Shown: positions 18,080-26,522 of the stretch, piece after piece
Numbering within the stretch: position 1 is the stretch's first letter
Layout: each line of letters starts with the position of its first letter
Source of the DNA: Pedobacter sp. KBW06
GTDB taxonomy: Bacteria; Bacteroidota; Bacteroidia; Sphingobacteriales; Sphingobacteriaceae
Length of the DNA stretch: 64,000 nt
Assembly: GCF_003852525.1 (NCBI RefSeq)
Contig: NZ_QAJL01000002.1
Location: 604,460-668,459, forward strand
Direction: 5' to 3'
Position numbers and translations under genes: made by a program
The notes under the pieces: generated by a model
The model's input: the letters and a program-made list of their open reading frames with translations, nothing else
Database searches by the model: none
What the model was told of the DNA's origin: nothing

Positions 18080-18087
18080 TATTTTTG
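18080..18087 (+). promoter_or_regulatory. Bacteroidota -7 element (TATTTTTG) for the DUF47 gene
   Basis: A perfect TAnnTTTG match 18 bases before the ATG at 18106. It places the transcription start inside the longer reading frame that begins with GTG at 18061, which supports the shorter protein. Confidence 0.5.
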
Positions 18088-18105
18088 AGTTATATCATCT
18101 GTAAT

Positions 18106-18747
18106 ATGAACAGCTTTTTCAAAGTCTTTAGCCCTAAGGATAAAAAATTCCAGCCGCTCTTCGAGGAATGTGGTGGAAATCTAGTCAGTATCTCAGAAGC
18201 ACTCCTGCTTACTTTGAGTACGACCGATATAGAAAAACGAAAAATATACATCAAGGAAATTGAGCGCATGGAACATGTGGGCGAACTCATCCGGACCAGG
18301 GTTTTCCTGAAGCTGAGCACCAGTCTCATCACCCCATTCAGCAGAGAAGATATCCATTCTTTGATCAGCTCATTATATGACATTGCCGACCATATGCATA
18401 CTGCTGCCATCAACATTGACCTGTACCATGTGGTCGAGCTCAACAAGCCGATGATTAAAATGGCACAGCTGCTGATTGAAATGTGTAAAGACCTGGAAAT
18501 CGCACTTAAAGAGTTAAAGACTTTTAAAAACACCGGACTCATCAGTGATGTCTGTCTGAGGATCTACAAAGGTGAAAGCAAGGCAGATTCGCTTTGTAAC
18601 CATGCCCTGGCTGGCTTATTCGAGTCGGAAACCAATGCTATTGAACTCATCAAACAAAAAGAAATTCTTCAAACACTGGAAATGGCTACAGACAAATGTG
18701 ACGATGTCGCTAATGTATTGGAAAGCATTCTGGTGAAAAACGCCTAA
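18106..18747 (+). CDS. PhoU-like DUF47 family protein
   Basis: A 213-residue cytosolic helical protein. The start MNSFFKVFSPKDKKFQPLFEE is chosen over a GTG 45 bases upstream because DUF47 proteins usually begin with such a short FF-x-PKDKKF segment and a -7 element lies between the two starts. The body has the PhoU-like helix pattern with repeated acidic/histidine metal-site residues (IERMEHVGELIRT; LYDIADHMHTAAINI; TDKCDDVANVLESILVK). DUF47 proteins normally sit next to a PiT-type phosphate transporter and are thought to regulate it. No transporter is adjacent here. Confidence 0.82.
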   Translation: MNSFFKVFSPKDKKFQPLFEECGGNLVSISEALLLTLSTTDIEKRKIYIKEIERMEHVGELIRTRVFLKLSTSLITPFSREDIHSLISSLYDIADHMHTAAINIDLYHVVELNKPMIKMAQLLIEMCKDLEIALKELKTFKNTGLISDVCLRIYKGESKADSLCNHALAGLFESETNAIELIKQKEILQTLEMATDKCDDVANVLESILVKNA

Positions 18748-18768
18748 TACAATCCTCCCCTTTTTTTT

Positions 18769-18805
18769 ATTGAATTTGCAATACACTATTGCAAGTTCAA
18801 TTTTT
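18769..18805 (+). terminator. Rho-independent terminator after the DUF47 gene
   Basis: Fifteen-base arms (18769-18783 and 18787-18801) with a 3-base loop CAC pair completely in RNA apart from one G-U wobble, and the stem runs into a T-run (18801-18805). The stem is AT-rich. It separates the DUF47 gene from the exosortase region. Confidence 0.6.
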
Positions 18806-18812
18806 AATACTT

Positions 18813-18831
18813 TACTTTGCAACACAAAGTA
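18813..18831. promoter_or_regulatory. Operator-like palindrome A: TACTTTG-N5-CAAAGTA
   Basis: Perfect 7-bp arms, ending 5 bases before the ATG of the membrane-protein gene at 18837. The same arms, spacing and following CTTTT occur at 19772-19790 before creD. The TTTG of the left arm may double as the -7 promoter element, so bound protein would block transcription. The nearby small winged-helix regulator (19454-19756) is the likely binder. Confidence 0.7.
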
Positions 18832-18836
18832 CTTTT

Positions 18837-19457
18837 ATGGAAGAGAAAGAAATTTATACCGAACTCAATTCTATCAGGAACCTGATGGAACGTTCTGCCA
18901 AATTCATATCCTTAAGCGGATTGTCAGGAATTATGGCTGGAGTTTATGCACTGATTGGTGCAGGTTATGCTTACTATCTTGTATATGGTCCCTATGGTGG
19001 TCTTCAATACAGAGACTATTACATCACTGATCAACAGGTACTTTGGAAATTATTTTTCATTGCACTGATCGTATTGATCCTTTCCCTGGGAACAGGGATA
19101 TTATTGACGCTCAGAAAAGCAGCGAAGAAAAATCAGAATGTATGGAACCCAAGCAGCAGAAAGCTGATGGTCAACATGGCCATTCCTTTGCTGACCGGGG
19201 GCTTGTTTATCCTGATTTTAATTGCAAGGGGTCATTATGCTGTTGTTGCCCCTGCCAGCTTGATATTTTATGGCCTGGCACTTGTTGCCGCAAGTCATTA
19301 TACTTTTGAAGATGTAAAATGGCTGGGTATCCTGGAAATTATTCTTGGTTTATTTGCTACTTTGCTACCCGGATATGGCCTTATTTTCTGGTCTGTAGGT
19401 TTCGGGCTACTTCACATCATTTACGGTTCTATCATGCATTTTAAATACGACAGGTGA
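18837..19457 (+). CDS. Multi-spanning inner-membrane protein encoded with the winged-helix regulator
   Basis: A 206-residue protein starting MEEKEIYTELNSIRNLMERSAKF, with five or six hydrophobic segments (about residues 25-50, 62-86, 102-124, 130-150 and 160-200). I recognise no catalytic motif. The start at 18837 is chosen because an upstream in-frame alternative would run through operator A. Its stop overlaps the start of the regulator gene (GTGA), so the two proteins are probably made in fixed ratio, and the membrane protein may sense a signal for the regulator. It belongs to the creD-exosortase neighbourhood. Confidence 0.75.
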   Translation: MEEKEIYTELNSIRNLMERSAKFISLSGLSGIMAGVYALIGAGYAYYLVYGPYGGLQYRDYYITDQQVLWKLFFIALIVLILSLGTGILLTLRKAAKKNQNVWNPSSRKLMVNMAIPLLTGGLFILILIARGHYAVVAPASLIFYGLALVAASHYTFEDVKWLGILEIILGLFATLLPGYGLIFWSVGFGLLHIIYGSIMHFKYDR

Positions 19458-19756
19458 GATCAGCATTAGAACATTTCGATAAAGCCTTTGAGAACAGGAT
19501 CCGTCTGCAGGTCATGAGCATCCTCGTGGCCAATGAGAATTACGACTTTAATTCCCTGAAGGAATTACTGGAGGTAACTGATGGTAACCTGGCTTCTCAC
19601 CTTAAGGCATTGGAAAAAGAAGAATATATCATCATTTATAAGTCCTTTCTGGGCAGAAAACCCAATACCAGCTATGCAGCTTCTGAAAAAGGAAGAGCTG
19701 CTTTTCTGAAACACCTGCAATCCCTTGAAAATTTAATTAAACAACAAAAACGTTAA
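19454..19756 (+). CDS. Small winged-helix transcriptional regulator
   Basis: A 100-residue protein made almost entirely of one winged helix-turn-helix: FENRIRLQVMSILVANENYDFNSLKELL, recognition segment TDGNLASHLKALEKEEYI and wing KSFLGRKPNTSYAASEKGRAAF. This is the stand-alone winged-helix type related to MarR/ArsR regulators. It starts at GTG overlapping the stop of the upstream membrane-protein gene. Palindromes with identical 7-bp arms precede both that gene and creD downstream, so this protein is the best candidate to bind them and regulate both itself and the creD-VIT-exosortase operon. Confidence 0.82.
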   Translation: MRSALEHFDKAFENRIRLQVMSILVANENYDFNSLKELLEVTDGNLASHLKALEKEEYIIIYKSFLGRKPNTSYAASEKGRAAFLKHLQSLENLIKQQKR

Positions 19757-19771
19757 TTTTTTTTATCCAAC

Positions 19772-19790
19772 TACTTTGAAATACAAAGTA
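19772..19790. promoter_or_regulatory. Operator-like palindrome B: TACTTTG-N5-CAAAGTA before creD
   Basis: Perfect 7-bp arms, ending 17 bases before the creD ATG. It matches palindrome A (18813-18831) in both arms, in spacing, in three of the five spacer bases and in the following CTTTTA. Confidence 0.7.
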
Positions 19791-19807
19791 CTTTTAAACA
19801 TCAAACT

Positions 19808-21175
19808 ATGGAACCATTTCAATTGCCCCCACAAAAATCATTCTTCGCTCAGCTACAGGAATCTGTAGGTGCCAAACTTTTCTTAATTGGCATGCTTACC
19901 GTATTGCTGCTGCTCCCCTCCTCCTGGATTCAGTCGCTCATCACAGAACGCGAACAACGTCAGAATGAAGCGATCGTAGAAATTGCAGAAAAATGGTCGG
20001 GTAAGCAACTGATTGAAAGCCCTGTGATGCAGCTGCCTTACAAAACCTTCGTCAAAGTGACAGATGCAGCGGGCAAAACGAGCTTGAAAGACGGGCTTTC
20101 CGTAATATATATCCTGCCGGAAGACCTGAACATTCAAAGCAAGGTAAGTCCTGAAATTTTGCACCGCGGGATCTTTGATGCCGTCGTATATAACACAAAA
20201 CTGAAAATTCAAGGTCGATTCAGCGAACTGGAATTAAAAAAATCAGGCATCAATCCAGAGCTCATCTTATGGGATAAAGTCAAAGTGATTGCCGGATTAA
20301 GTGATTTAAAAGGGTTAAAAAATAACCCAATCATAAAACTTGAGGACCTGGCCTATACCGCAGAACCTGATTTCTCCCCGGAAAACCTGTTCAACAATAG
20401 TCTCGCGGTACAGGCCAACCTTAGTACTGGTAAAAGCACAGCCATTCGTTTTAACTACGACATTGACCTTCGCGGGAGCGGAGAATTAGATTTCCTGCAC
20501 CTGGGCAAAAGCACTTCTGTGAGCGTCACAGGAAATTGGAGCAACCCAAGCTTTACAGGCAACTACCTACCCGAAACCAGGTCAATCACGGATAAACAAT
20601 TTAACAGTAACTGGAAAATGTCCAATTTCAACCGACCTTTCCCACAGCAATGGATGGGTAGTAATGATGCGCTAAGCGAGCAAAATAAAGCTAAAGCGAC
20701 TTTCGGTGTCAAGTTTCTTCTTCCTGTGGATCAGTACCAGAAAACCACACGCTCAGCAAAATATTCGGTACTGATCATCCTATTGAGCTTTATCTCTCTT
20801 TTCTTTATTGAACTGCTCAATAAAATAAAGGTTAACCTGCTTCAATATGTATTGATTGGCGCGGCAATGATCATCTACTATAGCCTGTTGCTGTCTTTCA
20901 CAGAACAGATTGGCTTTGCCCCCGCTTATTTGATTGCTTCCATCGCCACCATTGTCCTGGTGAGCGTCTTTATCGGAACATTTTTGAGAAACAAAAAAGC
21001 AGCATTTGTATTTGCTGCTATTCTGAGCATATTTTATAGTTTCATCTATGTGATCATTCAATTGCAGGACATGGCGCTCCTTTTCGGAAGTATCGGTTTA
21101 TTTATCACGGTTGCCTGTCTGATGTATTTCTCTGTTAAAATCAACTGGAATAAAAATCAACCTGTTATTGCTTAA
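19808..21175 (+). CDS. creD: CreD family inner-membrane protein
   Basis: A 455-residue protein with one N-terminal membrane segment (GAKLFLIGMLTVLLLLPSSW, about 21-40), a large periplasmic beta-rich region and several C-terminal membrane segments (about 318-450). The N-terminal SLITEREQRQNEAIVEIAEKWSGKQ and the later LDFLHLGKSTSVSVTGNWSNPSFTG are characteristic of CreD, an envelope protein linked to colicin and beta-lactam responses in proteobacteria. Its biochemical role is unknown. It is preceded by palindrome B and followed after 3 bases by the VIT-domain gene, so it is the first gene of an operon with an exosortase. Confidence 0.9.
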   Translation: MEPFQLPPQKSFFAQLQESVGAKLFLIGMLTVLLLLPSSWIQSLITEREQRQNEAIVEIAEKWSGKQLIESPVMQLPYKTFVKVTDAAGKTSLKDGLSVIYILPEDLNIQSKVSPEILHRGIFDAVVYNTKLKIQGRFSELELKKSGINPELILWDKVKVIAGLSDLKGLKNNPIIKLEDLAYTAEPDFSPENLFNNSLAVQANLSTGKSTAIRFNYDIDLRGSGELDFLHLGKSTSVSVTGNWSNPSFTGNYLPETRSITDKQFNSNWKMSNFNRPFPQQWMGSNDALSEQNKAKATFGVKFLLPVDQYQKTTRSAKYSVLIILLSFISLFFIELLNKIKVNLLQYVLIGAAMIIYYSLLLSFTEQIGFAPAYLIASIATIVLVSVFIGTFLRNKKAAFVFAAILSIFYSFIYVIIQLQDMALLFGSIGLFITVACLMYFSVKINWNKNQPVIA

Positions 21176-21178
21176 ATC

Positions 21179-23695
21179 ATGAAAAGCATAAAATCCATTC
21201 TTTTAGAAGACAAATTCCGCCTGAGCGGAATTGTCTCTATTCTTATTTCGGCAACAATATTTGTGATTTCAGGGTTTCTCAGCGAGGACGCCGCATTTTT
21301 TCTCTTTATCCTTTGCTATGGATTCTCGGCCATCTTTGCGCTGCTCTTTTTATACAAAATCGTTTTCTTGTACAAAAGAAAAGCGGGTCAGGCTAAAATA
21401 GAATATACCGCATTGATACTTGTCCTTTGGTTTATCAGTGCATTTTCTCTGAACAGAGTCATGAACATTTTTAACAATTCCAGCACCTGGCTCTCCGTAT
21501 ACATCTGTATCGCATGCCTGGCCATAGTATTGAGTACAATACAAGAGGTATTCGGCCTGTTCATTAAACATATACTGACCTTCATATTGGCCGCCTCAAG
21601 CCTGTTGTTCATCTATTACGCCATTTATTTGATTCCATTTTATGCCCTTAGTGCCTTGGCAGCTATACTTTTAGGGTTATCTGTTCATTCTTTTATTCCG
21701 CTATTTCTGGCCATCATTTCCATTTCGTTTCTGGTGAAATTTGTTAAAAAAATCCCTGAGCTAAAATATTCCATTTCTGCCGGCGCTCTGATTCCGCTAC
21801 TCATTACCGCCTGGTTTACCTTTGAGTGGAGTCGGCTGAATAAAAGTGTCAGTTTATCTCAAAATCACAATTCACTAAATGAAAGTCCGCTTCCGGAATG
21901 GGCAGTCATTGCAGCACAACTTCCAAAATCGCTGATTACGGAAAAATACCTGAAAGCCGATCTGGTATACACCACTCCAAATGAAAACAGAAATTGGTTC
22001 TGGGGGGATGTCAGATCTTCCTTTGCAGAACCTAAAAAACACGATCCTCTGATTGTGTTTGCCAGTCTGTGGTCGGGTAAACCTAACCTGAGTGACGAAA
22101 ACCGGATTAAAATCCTCAAATCTATTTATGACTCCAGACACCTCGCCGAGGAAAGGCTTTGGTCTGGCGATGATCTGGAAACACAAAGTGTAACCAGCAA
22201 TATCAAAGTGTATCCCGAGTACAGGATGGCATACACAGAAAAAACACTAAGCATTCGCAACAATAACCAAAGACCATGGAGCATGAACCAGGAGGCCATC
22301 TATACCTTTCACCTCCCTGAAGGGTCGGTCATCAGTTCACTTTCTTTATGGATCAACGGGATAGAGGAAAAGGCACGACTGACGACAAAAGGGAAAGCAG
22401 ATTCTGCCTACAAAACGATTGTCGGAGTCGAATCCCGCGATCCTTCCGTGGTTCACTGGCAGGAAGGCAATACGGTAAGTGTTCGCGTCTTTCCATGTAC
22501 CAGCGAAGAAAACAGGAAATTTAAAATCGGCATCAGCAGTCCTCTCAAAAAAGAGAGCAATCAGCTCATTTATGAAAACACCTGGTTTGATGGTCCTACG
22601 GCAAAAAATGCGGAAGAAAGCGTTCAGCTGGATTTTTCGGTTCCTCCAGCGGAACTCGATACCGACCTCCAGCTTCAGAAAAACGGGAAGTACACTACAG
22701 ACCGCCAGTACAAAGACAAATGGACATTAAGCCTTGGTAAGGCCGAGTTATCTGCTCAGCTCTTTTCATTTGGAGGCAACAGCTATCAGTTGAAAGAAGC
22801 CGCCCCCATCTCTGTAGCATTCAAACCAAAAGCCATTTACCTGGACCTCAATCGCTCCTGGTCGGAACAAGAATTAAAAAAACTCTGGCCAAAAATAAGT
22901 CAGCAAAACGTATATGTTTTTAAGGAAAAGCTGATCAAAGTAACTGCAGAGAATTTAAATTCAGTTTACCAGAATTTTAGCGACCTTAACTTTAGCCTGT
23001 TTCCGTTCTATGAAATCTCAGACCCTGAAAACGCCCTGGTTATTAGTAAAAGTAACGGAAATGAACCTAACCTTAGAGATCTGGAAAATAGTAAATTTCA
23101 GAAAAAGACAAGCACTTTCTTTGCTAAGGCCCGGCCATTTCATTTATATCAACTGGGCGAACAAAGCAGCCCTTACCTAAAAACATTAAAGGAATTTGGT
23201 CTCTTCACCTATAATGAAGGAGATCTGGACCTGCTCATTAGCCGGTTGCAGACAAATCAATTCAGGAGTTTCGAAGAGCAGGAAAATTCCCTGATGATTC
23301 CCAATGCTGAAATGAAAGTAGAAAAGATAAAAGGCAGTGTAAATACGAATGCTCCTGATCATTTACTTCGTTTGTTTGCTTACAATGACATTCTTAAAAA
23401 AGTAGGAGCTACCTATTTTGAGAAAAACTATGTTCAGGATGATTTGCTGGCCACGGCCGACCAGGCCTTTATCGTCTCTCCTGTGTCCAGTATGATCATT
23501 TTGGAAAGCCAGAAGGACTATGATCGCTTTGGGATAGAAGAGAGTAAGGACAGCCTTAAAAACGCCTCTATTCAATCTTCGGGCGCTGCTCCCGAACCAC
23601 ATGAATGGATGCTCATCATACTGTGTGCAGCCGTCATGATTTATTTCAGTTACCAGTCCGGACATTTTAACAGGCTTAGCCAATTATGGAAATAG
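21179..23695 (+). CDS. XrtN-system VIT domain protein with C-terminal PEP-type sorting signal
   Basis: An 838-residue protein. Residues 1-215 hold about six or seven membrane segments. A VIT (vault / inter-alpha-trypsin inhibitor) domain lies at about 340-460 (VYPEYRMAYTEKTLSIRN; AIYTFHLPEGSVISSLSLWING; VRVFPCTSEENRKFKI). No von Willebrand A domain follows it, unlike in most VIT proteins. The C-terminus has PEP at 805-807, a hydrophobic helix (MLIILCAAVMIYFSY) and a weakly basic tail, the layout of an exosortase sorting signal. It matches the single dedicated substrate known beside exosortase N in Bacteroidota. The exosortase gene overlaps its 3' end by 10 bases. Its final location and function are unknown. 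Confidence 0.85.
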   Translation: MKSIKSILLEDKFRLSGIVSILISATIFVISGFLSEDAAFFLFILCYGFSAIFALLFLYKIVFLYKRKAGQAKIEYTALILVLWFISAFSLNRVMNIFNNSSTWLSVYICIACLAIVLSTIQEVFGLFIKHILTFILAASSLLFIYYAIYLIPFYALSALAAILLGLSVHSFIPLFLAIISISFLVKFVKKIPELKYSISAGALIPLLITAWFTFEWSRLNKSVSLSQNHNSLNESPLPEWAVIAAQLPKSLITEKYLKADLVYTTPNENRNWFWGDVRSSFAEPKKHDPLIVFASLWSGKPNLSDENRIKILKSIYDSRHLAEERLWSGDDLETQSVTSNIKVYPEYRMAYTEKTLSIRNNNQRPWSMNQEAIYTFHLPEGSVISSLSLWINGIEEKARLTTKGKADSAYKTIVGVESRDPSVVHWQEGNTVSVRVFPCTSEENRKFKIGISSPLKKESNQLIYENTWFDGPTAKNAEESVQLDFSVPPAELDTDLQLQKNGKYTTDRQYKDKWTLSLGKAELSAQLFSFGGNSYQLKEAAPISVAFKPKAIYLDLNRSWSEQELKKLWPKISQQNVYVFKEKLIKVTAENLNSVYQNFSDLNFSLFPFYEISDPENALVISKSNGNEPNLRDLENSKFQKKTSTFFAKARPFHLYQLGEQSSPYLKTLKEFGLFTYNEGDLDLLISRLQTNQFRSFEEQENSLMIPNAEMKVEKIKGSVNTNAPDHLLRLFAYNDILKKVGATYFEKNYVQDDLLATADQAFIVSPVSSMIILESQKDYDRFGIEESKDSLKNASIQSSGAAPEPHEWMLIILCAAVMIYFSYQSGHFNRLSQLWK

Positions 23696-25017
23696 CAGGA
23701 TTAAGAAAGCCGCTAACCGCTCTTTTACCAGTCATGATGTGTCTGTGCTATGCATTGATCTCCTTTAGGTTGCTTTCAGGATACCTGATCCGGGACCTCA
23801 CTTTATACATCGGAATCGCCATTATTCCTTATGTATGCCGCATAGAAAGTAAAAGCCGGTCTTTGCGCTTTCTTATTCCTGCCTTACTTTTTACTTTGCT
23901 CGCCATTTTTATACCTGCAAAATCAACCCTGTTTTTTACACTGGTATTTACGATGTTGTTGCTATTTGAAAATTTCATGGGGAAAATTAGCCTGAACTTC
24001 TTCTTCGTTCTGGTGTTGCTGTCCCCTCTTTTTAAATTCTTTAGCGATACGCTCAGCTTCCCCCTTCGGTTATGGTTAAGCGATACAGTTGCTAAGACCA
24101 TAACCCTGACAGGGATTCATGCCAGAGCAGCCGGAAACATCATTACCATTGATGGTTACGATTTCTATATTGATCAGGCCTGTGCCGGATTAAATATGCT
24201 CAGTATTTCTTTGCTGATCTGCCTTTTTATCCTCAGTTTCCACCAGAAGAAAAATGAAAGATCTCTTTCATTTTATAGCCTGGCGACAGTGCTGATTCTG
24301 ACGTTCCTCCTTAACATTGTTTCCAACTTTTTCAGGATCATGATGATTGTCATTTTCAAGATCATGCCCGCAACAGCAATGCATGACCTCGTTGGGATGT
24401 GTACTCTGATTGTTTACGTCATTCTTCCCTTGATGGCACTCAGTGGTCCTTTCGTACAGCGCTTTGGTAAAATAAACCTGGAAAAGGAAGATCAGGCAAC
24501 AGCACATTTATTGAGGTATCCGGTCTTACACCTGATGTTCTTTGGTGTGATCATTTTTATCTCCATCCGTTCAGCTGAAAATGTACAGGGAGCACACAGT
24601 AACGGCAAGCACATCACATTGAAAGGATATCAGAAAACCTTTCTTCAAAACAACGTATTAAAGTTTGAGAACAAAGAAGCATTGATCTACATGAAGTCTA
24701 CTTCTTTCTACGCACCGGAACACAATCCCATGATCTGCTGGACGGGAAGTGGTTATGAGTTTCAATTGATAAAGAAAGAAATGATCAACGGAACAGAAAT
24801 CTATACGGGTACCCTGGTTAAAGGAAAGGATAAAATCTACGCCTCCTGGTGGTTTGACAATGGAAACATGAAAACCATTAACCAGCTCCAGTGGAGGTGG
24901 AACGCGGCCAGGGGGGATCAGGAATTTTACCTTATCAACGTAAATGCCACTAAAAGCGAAGATCTTAAAAGAATTACCGCTGCACTCCTACCATCTCCAT
25001 TCGCCGGCAATCCTTAA
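23686..25017 (+). CDS. xrtN: Exosortase N (membrane cysteine protease / transpeptidase)
   Basis: A 443-residue protein with eight or so membrane helices (1-255) and a C-terminal extracytoplasmic domain (about 300-443). The exosortase catalytic set is visible: Cys166 in DQACAGLNML, Arg217 in SNFFRIMM and His233 in AMHDLVGM. It should cleave the PEP-type signal of the VIT protein encoded just upstream, whose gene it overlaps by 10 bases (coupled translation). The C-terminal domain (CWTGSGYEF; YASWWFDNG) resembles the EpsI-like tail fused to some exosortases. Its 3' end overlaps the convergent M28 peptidase gene by 30 bases. Confidence 0.88.
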   Translation: MEIAGLRKPLTALLPVMMCLCYALISFRLLSGYLIRDLTLYIGIAIIPYVCRIESKSRSLRFLIPALLFTLLAIFIPAKSTLFFTLVFTMLLLFENFMGKISLNFFFVLVLLSPLFKFFSDTLSFPLRLWLSDTVAKTITLTGIHARAAGNIITIDGYDFYIDQACAGLNMLSISLLICLFILSFHQKKNERSLSFYSLATVLILTFLLNIVSNFFRIMMIVIFKIMPATAMHDLVGMCTLIVYVILPLMALSGPFVQRFGKINLEKEDQATAHLLRYPVLHLMFFGVIIFISIRSAENVQGAHSNGKHITLKGYQKTFLQNNVLKFENKEALIYMKSTSFYAPEHNPMICWTGSGYEFQLIKKEMINGTEIYTGTLVKGKDKIYASWWFDNGNMKTINQLQWRWNAARGDQEFYLINVNATKSEDLKRITAALLPSPFAGNP

Positions 25018-26433
25018 CGGAACTTCCAGTTCATTGTCCTGAAGGAAGACTTTCAAAGCTTCTTCAGTTTGTTTAACAACAGGGATGCTCGGCGTATTGG
25101 CAAGTGCATAAGCAAGCATGGCACTGTACCTGACGGTATTTTTTAAGCCTTGCTCATCTACCAGTTTAAACACATCTCCATCAGAGTGGTAGTAAGGCCC
25201 GGAATTGTTAGGTAATTTACCTCCTGCACCACCACCTGTAGGCACACCTTGCAATAAGAATGGCTGATGGTCACTATGCAATCCTGCACCGGAATAAAAA
25301 ACATTTTTAAAACCTGTATCGAGTTTACTGATCTGCCCGCCCCATTCGGTAAATAAAGTTTTCATTTCTTTTCTGCTGGTAGAAAATCCTTTAGGATCAT
25401 TGGTCATATCATAATTTAACATGAACCGCAGCTGATTCAATGTATTTTCTTTTTTTGCTGCATCCACATAAGCTTTAGATCCCAACAAGCCTTGTTCTTC
25501 GCCCATAAACAGGATGAATTCCAAAGTACGGTCTGTGCTTAAGTTCAATTTTTTAAAAGTACGTGCCATATCCATAATCGCAAAGGATCCGATTCCATTG
25601 TCTATCGCACCTGTAGCCAGATCCCAGCTGTCCAAATGTCCGCCTACCACAATCTTTTCTTCCGGATGTGTTTTTCCTTTTATAGTCGCAATGACATTGC
25701 GGGCTTTAATCATTCCCGAAAAATTGGTCATGTTTAAACTCGCGAATTGTTTTTTCGTTTTTAAAGCTTCTTTCAGGCGCATTCCGTTTTCCAGTCCGAT
25801 GCAAACAGCAGGAATAGGGATCAGTTTTCCGGTTACAGAAGCGGTCCCCGTAAGCAATACACCACCTTTAACCCCATTGATGATGATGATTCCACTTGCT
25901 CCGTATTTAGTCGCAATTGCGGCCTTCTCTGAACGGTGTAATGAGGGCGTATTTGCAGGAGATCCGGGTAAAACCCCCAGATAAACCAAAGCTATCTTTC
26001 CTTTTACCTTACCCGCATCTTTCTGATAATCTTCTTCCAGTCCATTTCCCAGGTCTACCATTTCCCCAACAACCGTTGCCTTAACCGGTGAATGTGCTAA
26101 AGTCACAGAACTGATTTTTTTCAATTCATTTTCAGCATCCCCTATTTTAGTTTCATTGGTCAGACGGCTCCAGCTTTCTACTTCGAAAGGCTGATATTTT
26201 ACGTCATAACCATAAGATTTTAAAAGATTGAAAGCATATTCTTCGGCCTTAGCTCCGTTGGCGGAACCCGTCAGGCGATGCCCGATGCTTTCCGTAGCAA
26301 ACTTCAAATTTCCATAAGCGTTGGAATTGGCCTGTACCTCTTTGCTGATTTTCTCAAAAACGGGAGTGAAATTGTCTTGCGACTGCGCGGAAAGGGCCAT
26401 ACCACAAATGAGCAAACTAAAGAAAGCTTTCAT
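24988..26433 (-). CDS. Secreted M28-family zinc aminopeptidase with PA domain
   Basis: A 481-residue protein with a signal peptide (cleavage near SAQS, residue 18). A protease-associated domain (about 120-230) is inserted before the metallopeptidase core. Zinc ligands and catalytic residues are present: His266/Asp268 in GGHLDSWD, bridging Asp278 in GAIDNG, Glu312-Glu313 in MGEEQGLLGS, and His in YYHSDGD near 418. It is expected to remove N-terminal amino acids from peptides outside the cytoplasm, like carboxypeptidase-Q or aminopeptidase-Y relatives. It converges on and overlaps the exosortase gene, but nothing links the two functionally. Confidence 0.92.
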   Translation of the reverse strand: MKAFFSLLICGMALSAQSQDNFTPVFEKISKEVQANSNAYGNLKFATESIGHRLTGSANGAKAEEYAFNLLKSYGYDVKYQPFEVESWSRLTNETKIGDAENELKKISSVTLAHSPVKATVVGEMVDLGNGLEEDYQKDAGKVKGKIALVYLGVLPGSPANTPSLHRSEKAAIATKYGASGIIIINGVKGGVLLTGTASVTGKLIPIPAVCIGLENGMRLKEALKTKKQFASLNMTNFSGMIKARNVIATIKGKTHPEEKIVVGGHLDSWDLATGAIDNGIGSFAIMDMARTFKKLNLSTDRTLEFILFMGEEQGLLGSKAYVDAAKKENTLNQLRFMLNYDMTNDPKGFSTSRKEMKTLFTEWGGQISKLDTGFKNVFYSGAGLHSDHQPFLLQGVPTGGGAGGKLPNNSGPYYHSDGDVFKLVDEQGLKNTVRYSAMLAYALANTPSIPVVKQTEEALKVFLQDNELEVPLRIAGEWRW

Positions 26434-26522
26434 AAAGATGTTTTTTTGATGAAAATAAGAATTTTGACTGCGATGTCCTACGTTCTTTCTTTTTTGTTCT
26501 GCAACAAATCTATTGCGAAAGA

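Noticed and set aside
18769..18801. The 33-base inverted repeat before the membrane-protein gene as an operator
   Set aside because: Its stem-loop with T-run right after the DUF47 gene fits a terminator better, and no second copy of its arms was found.
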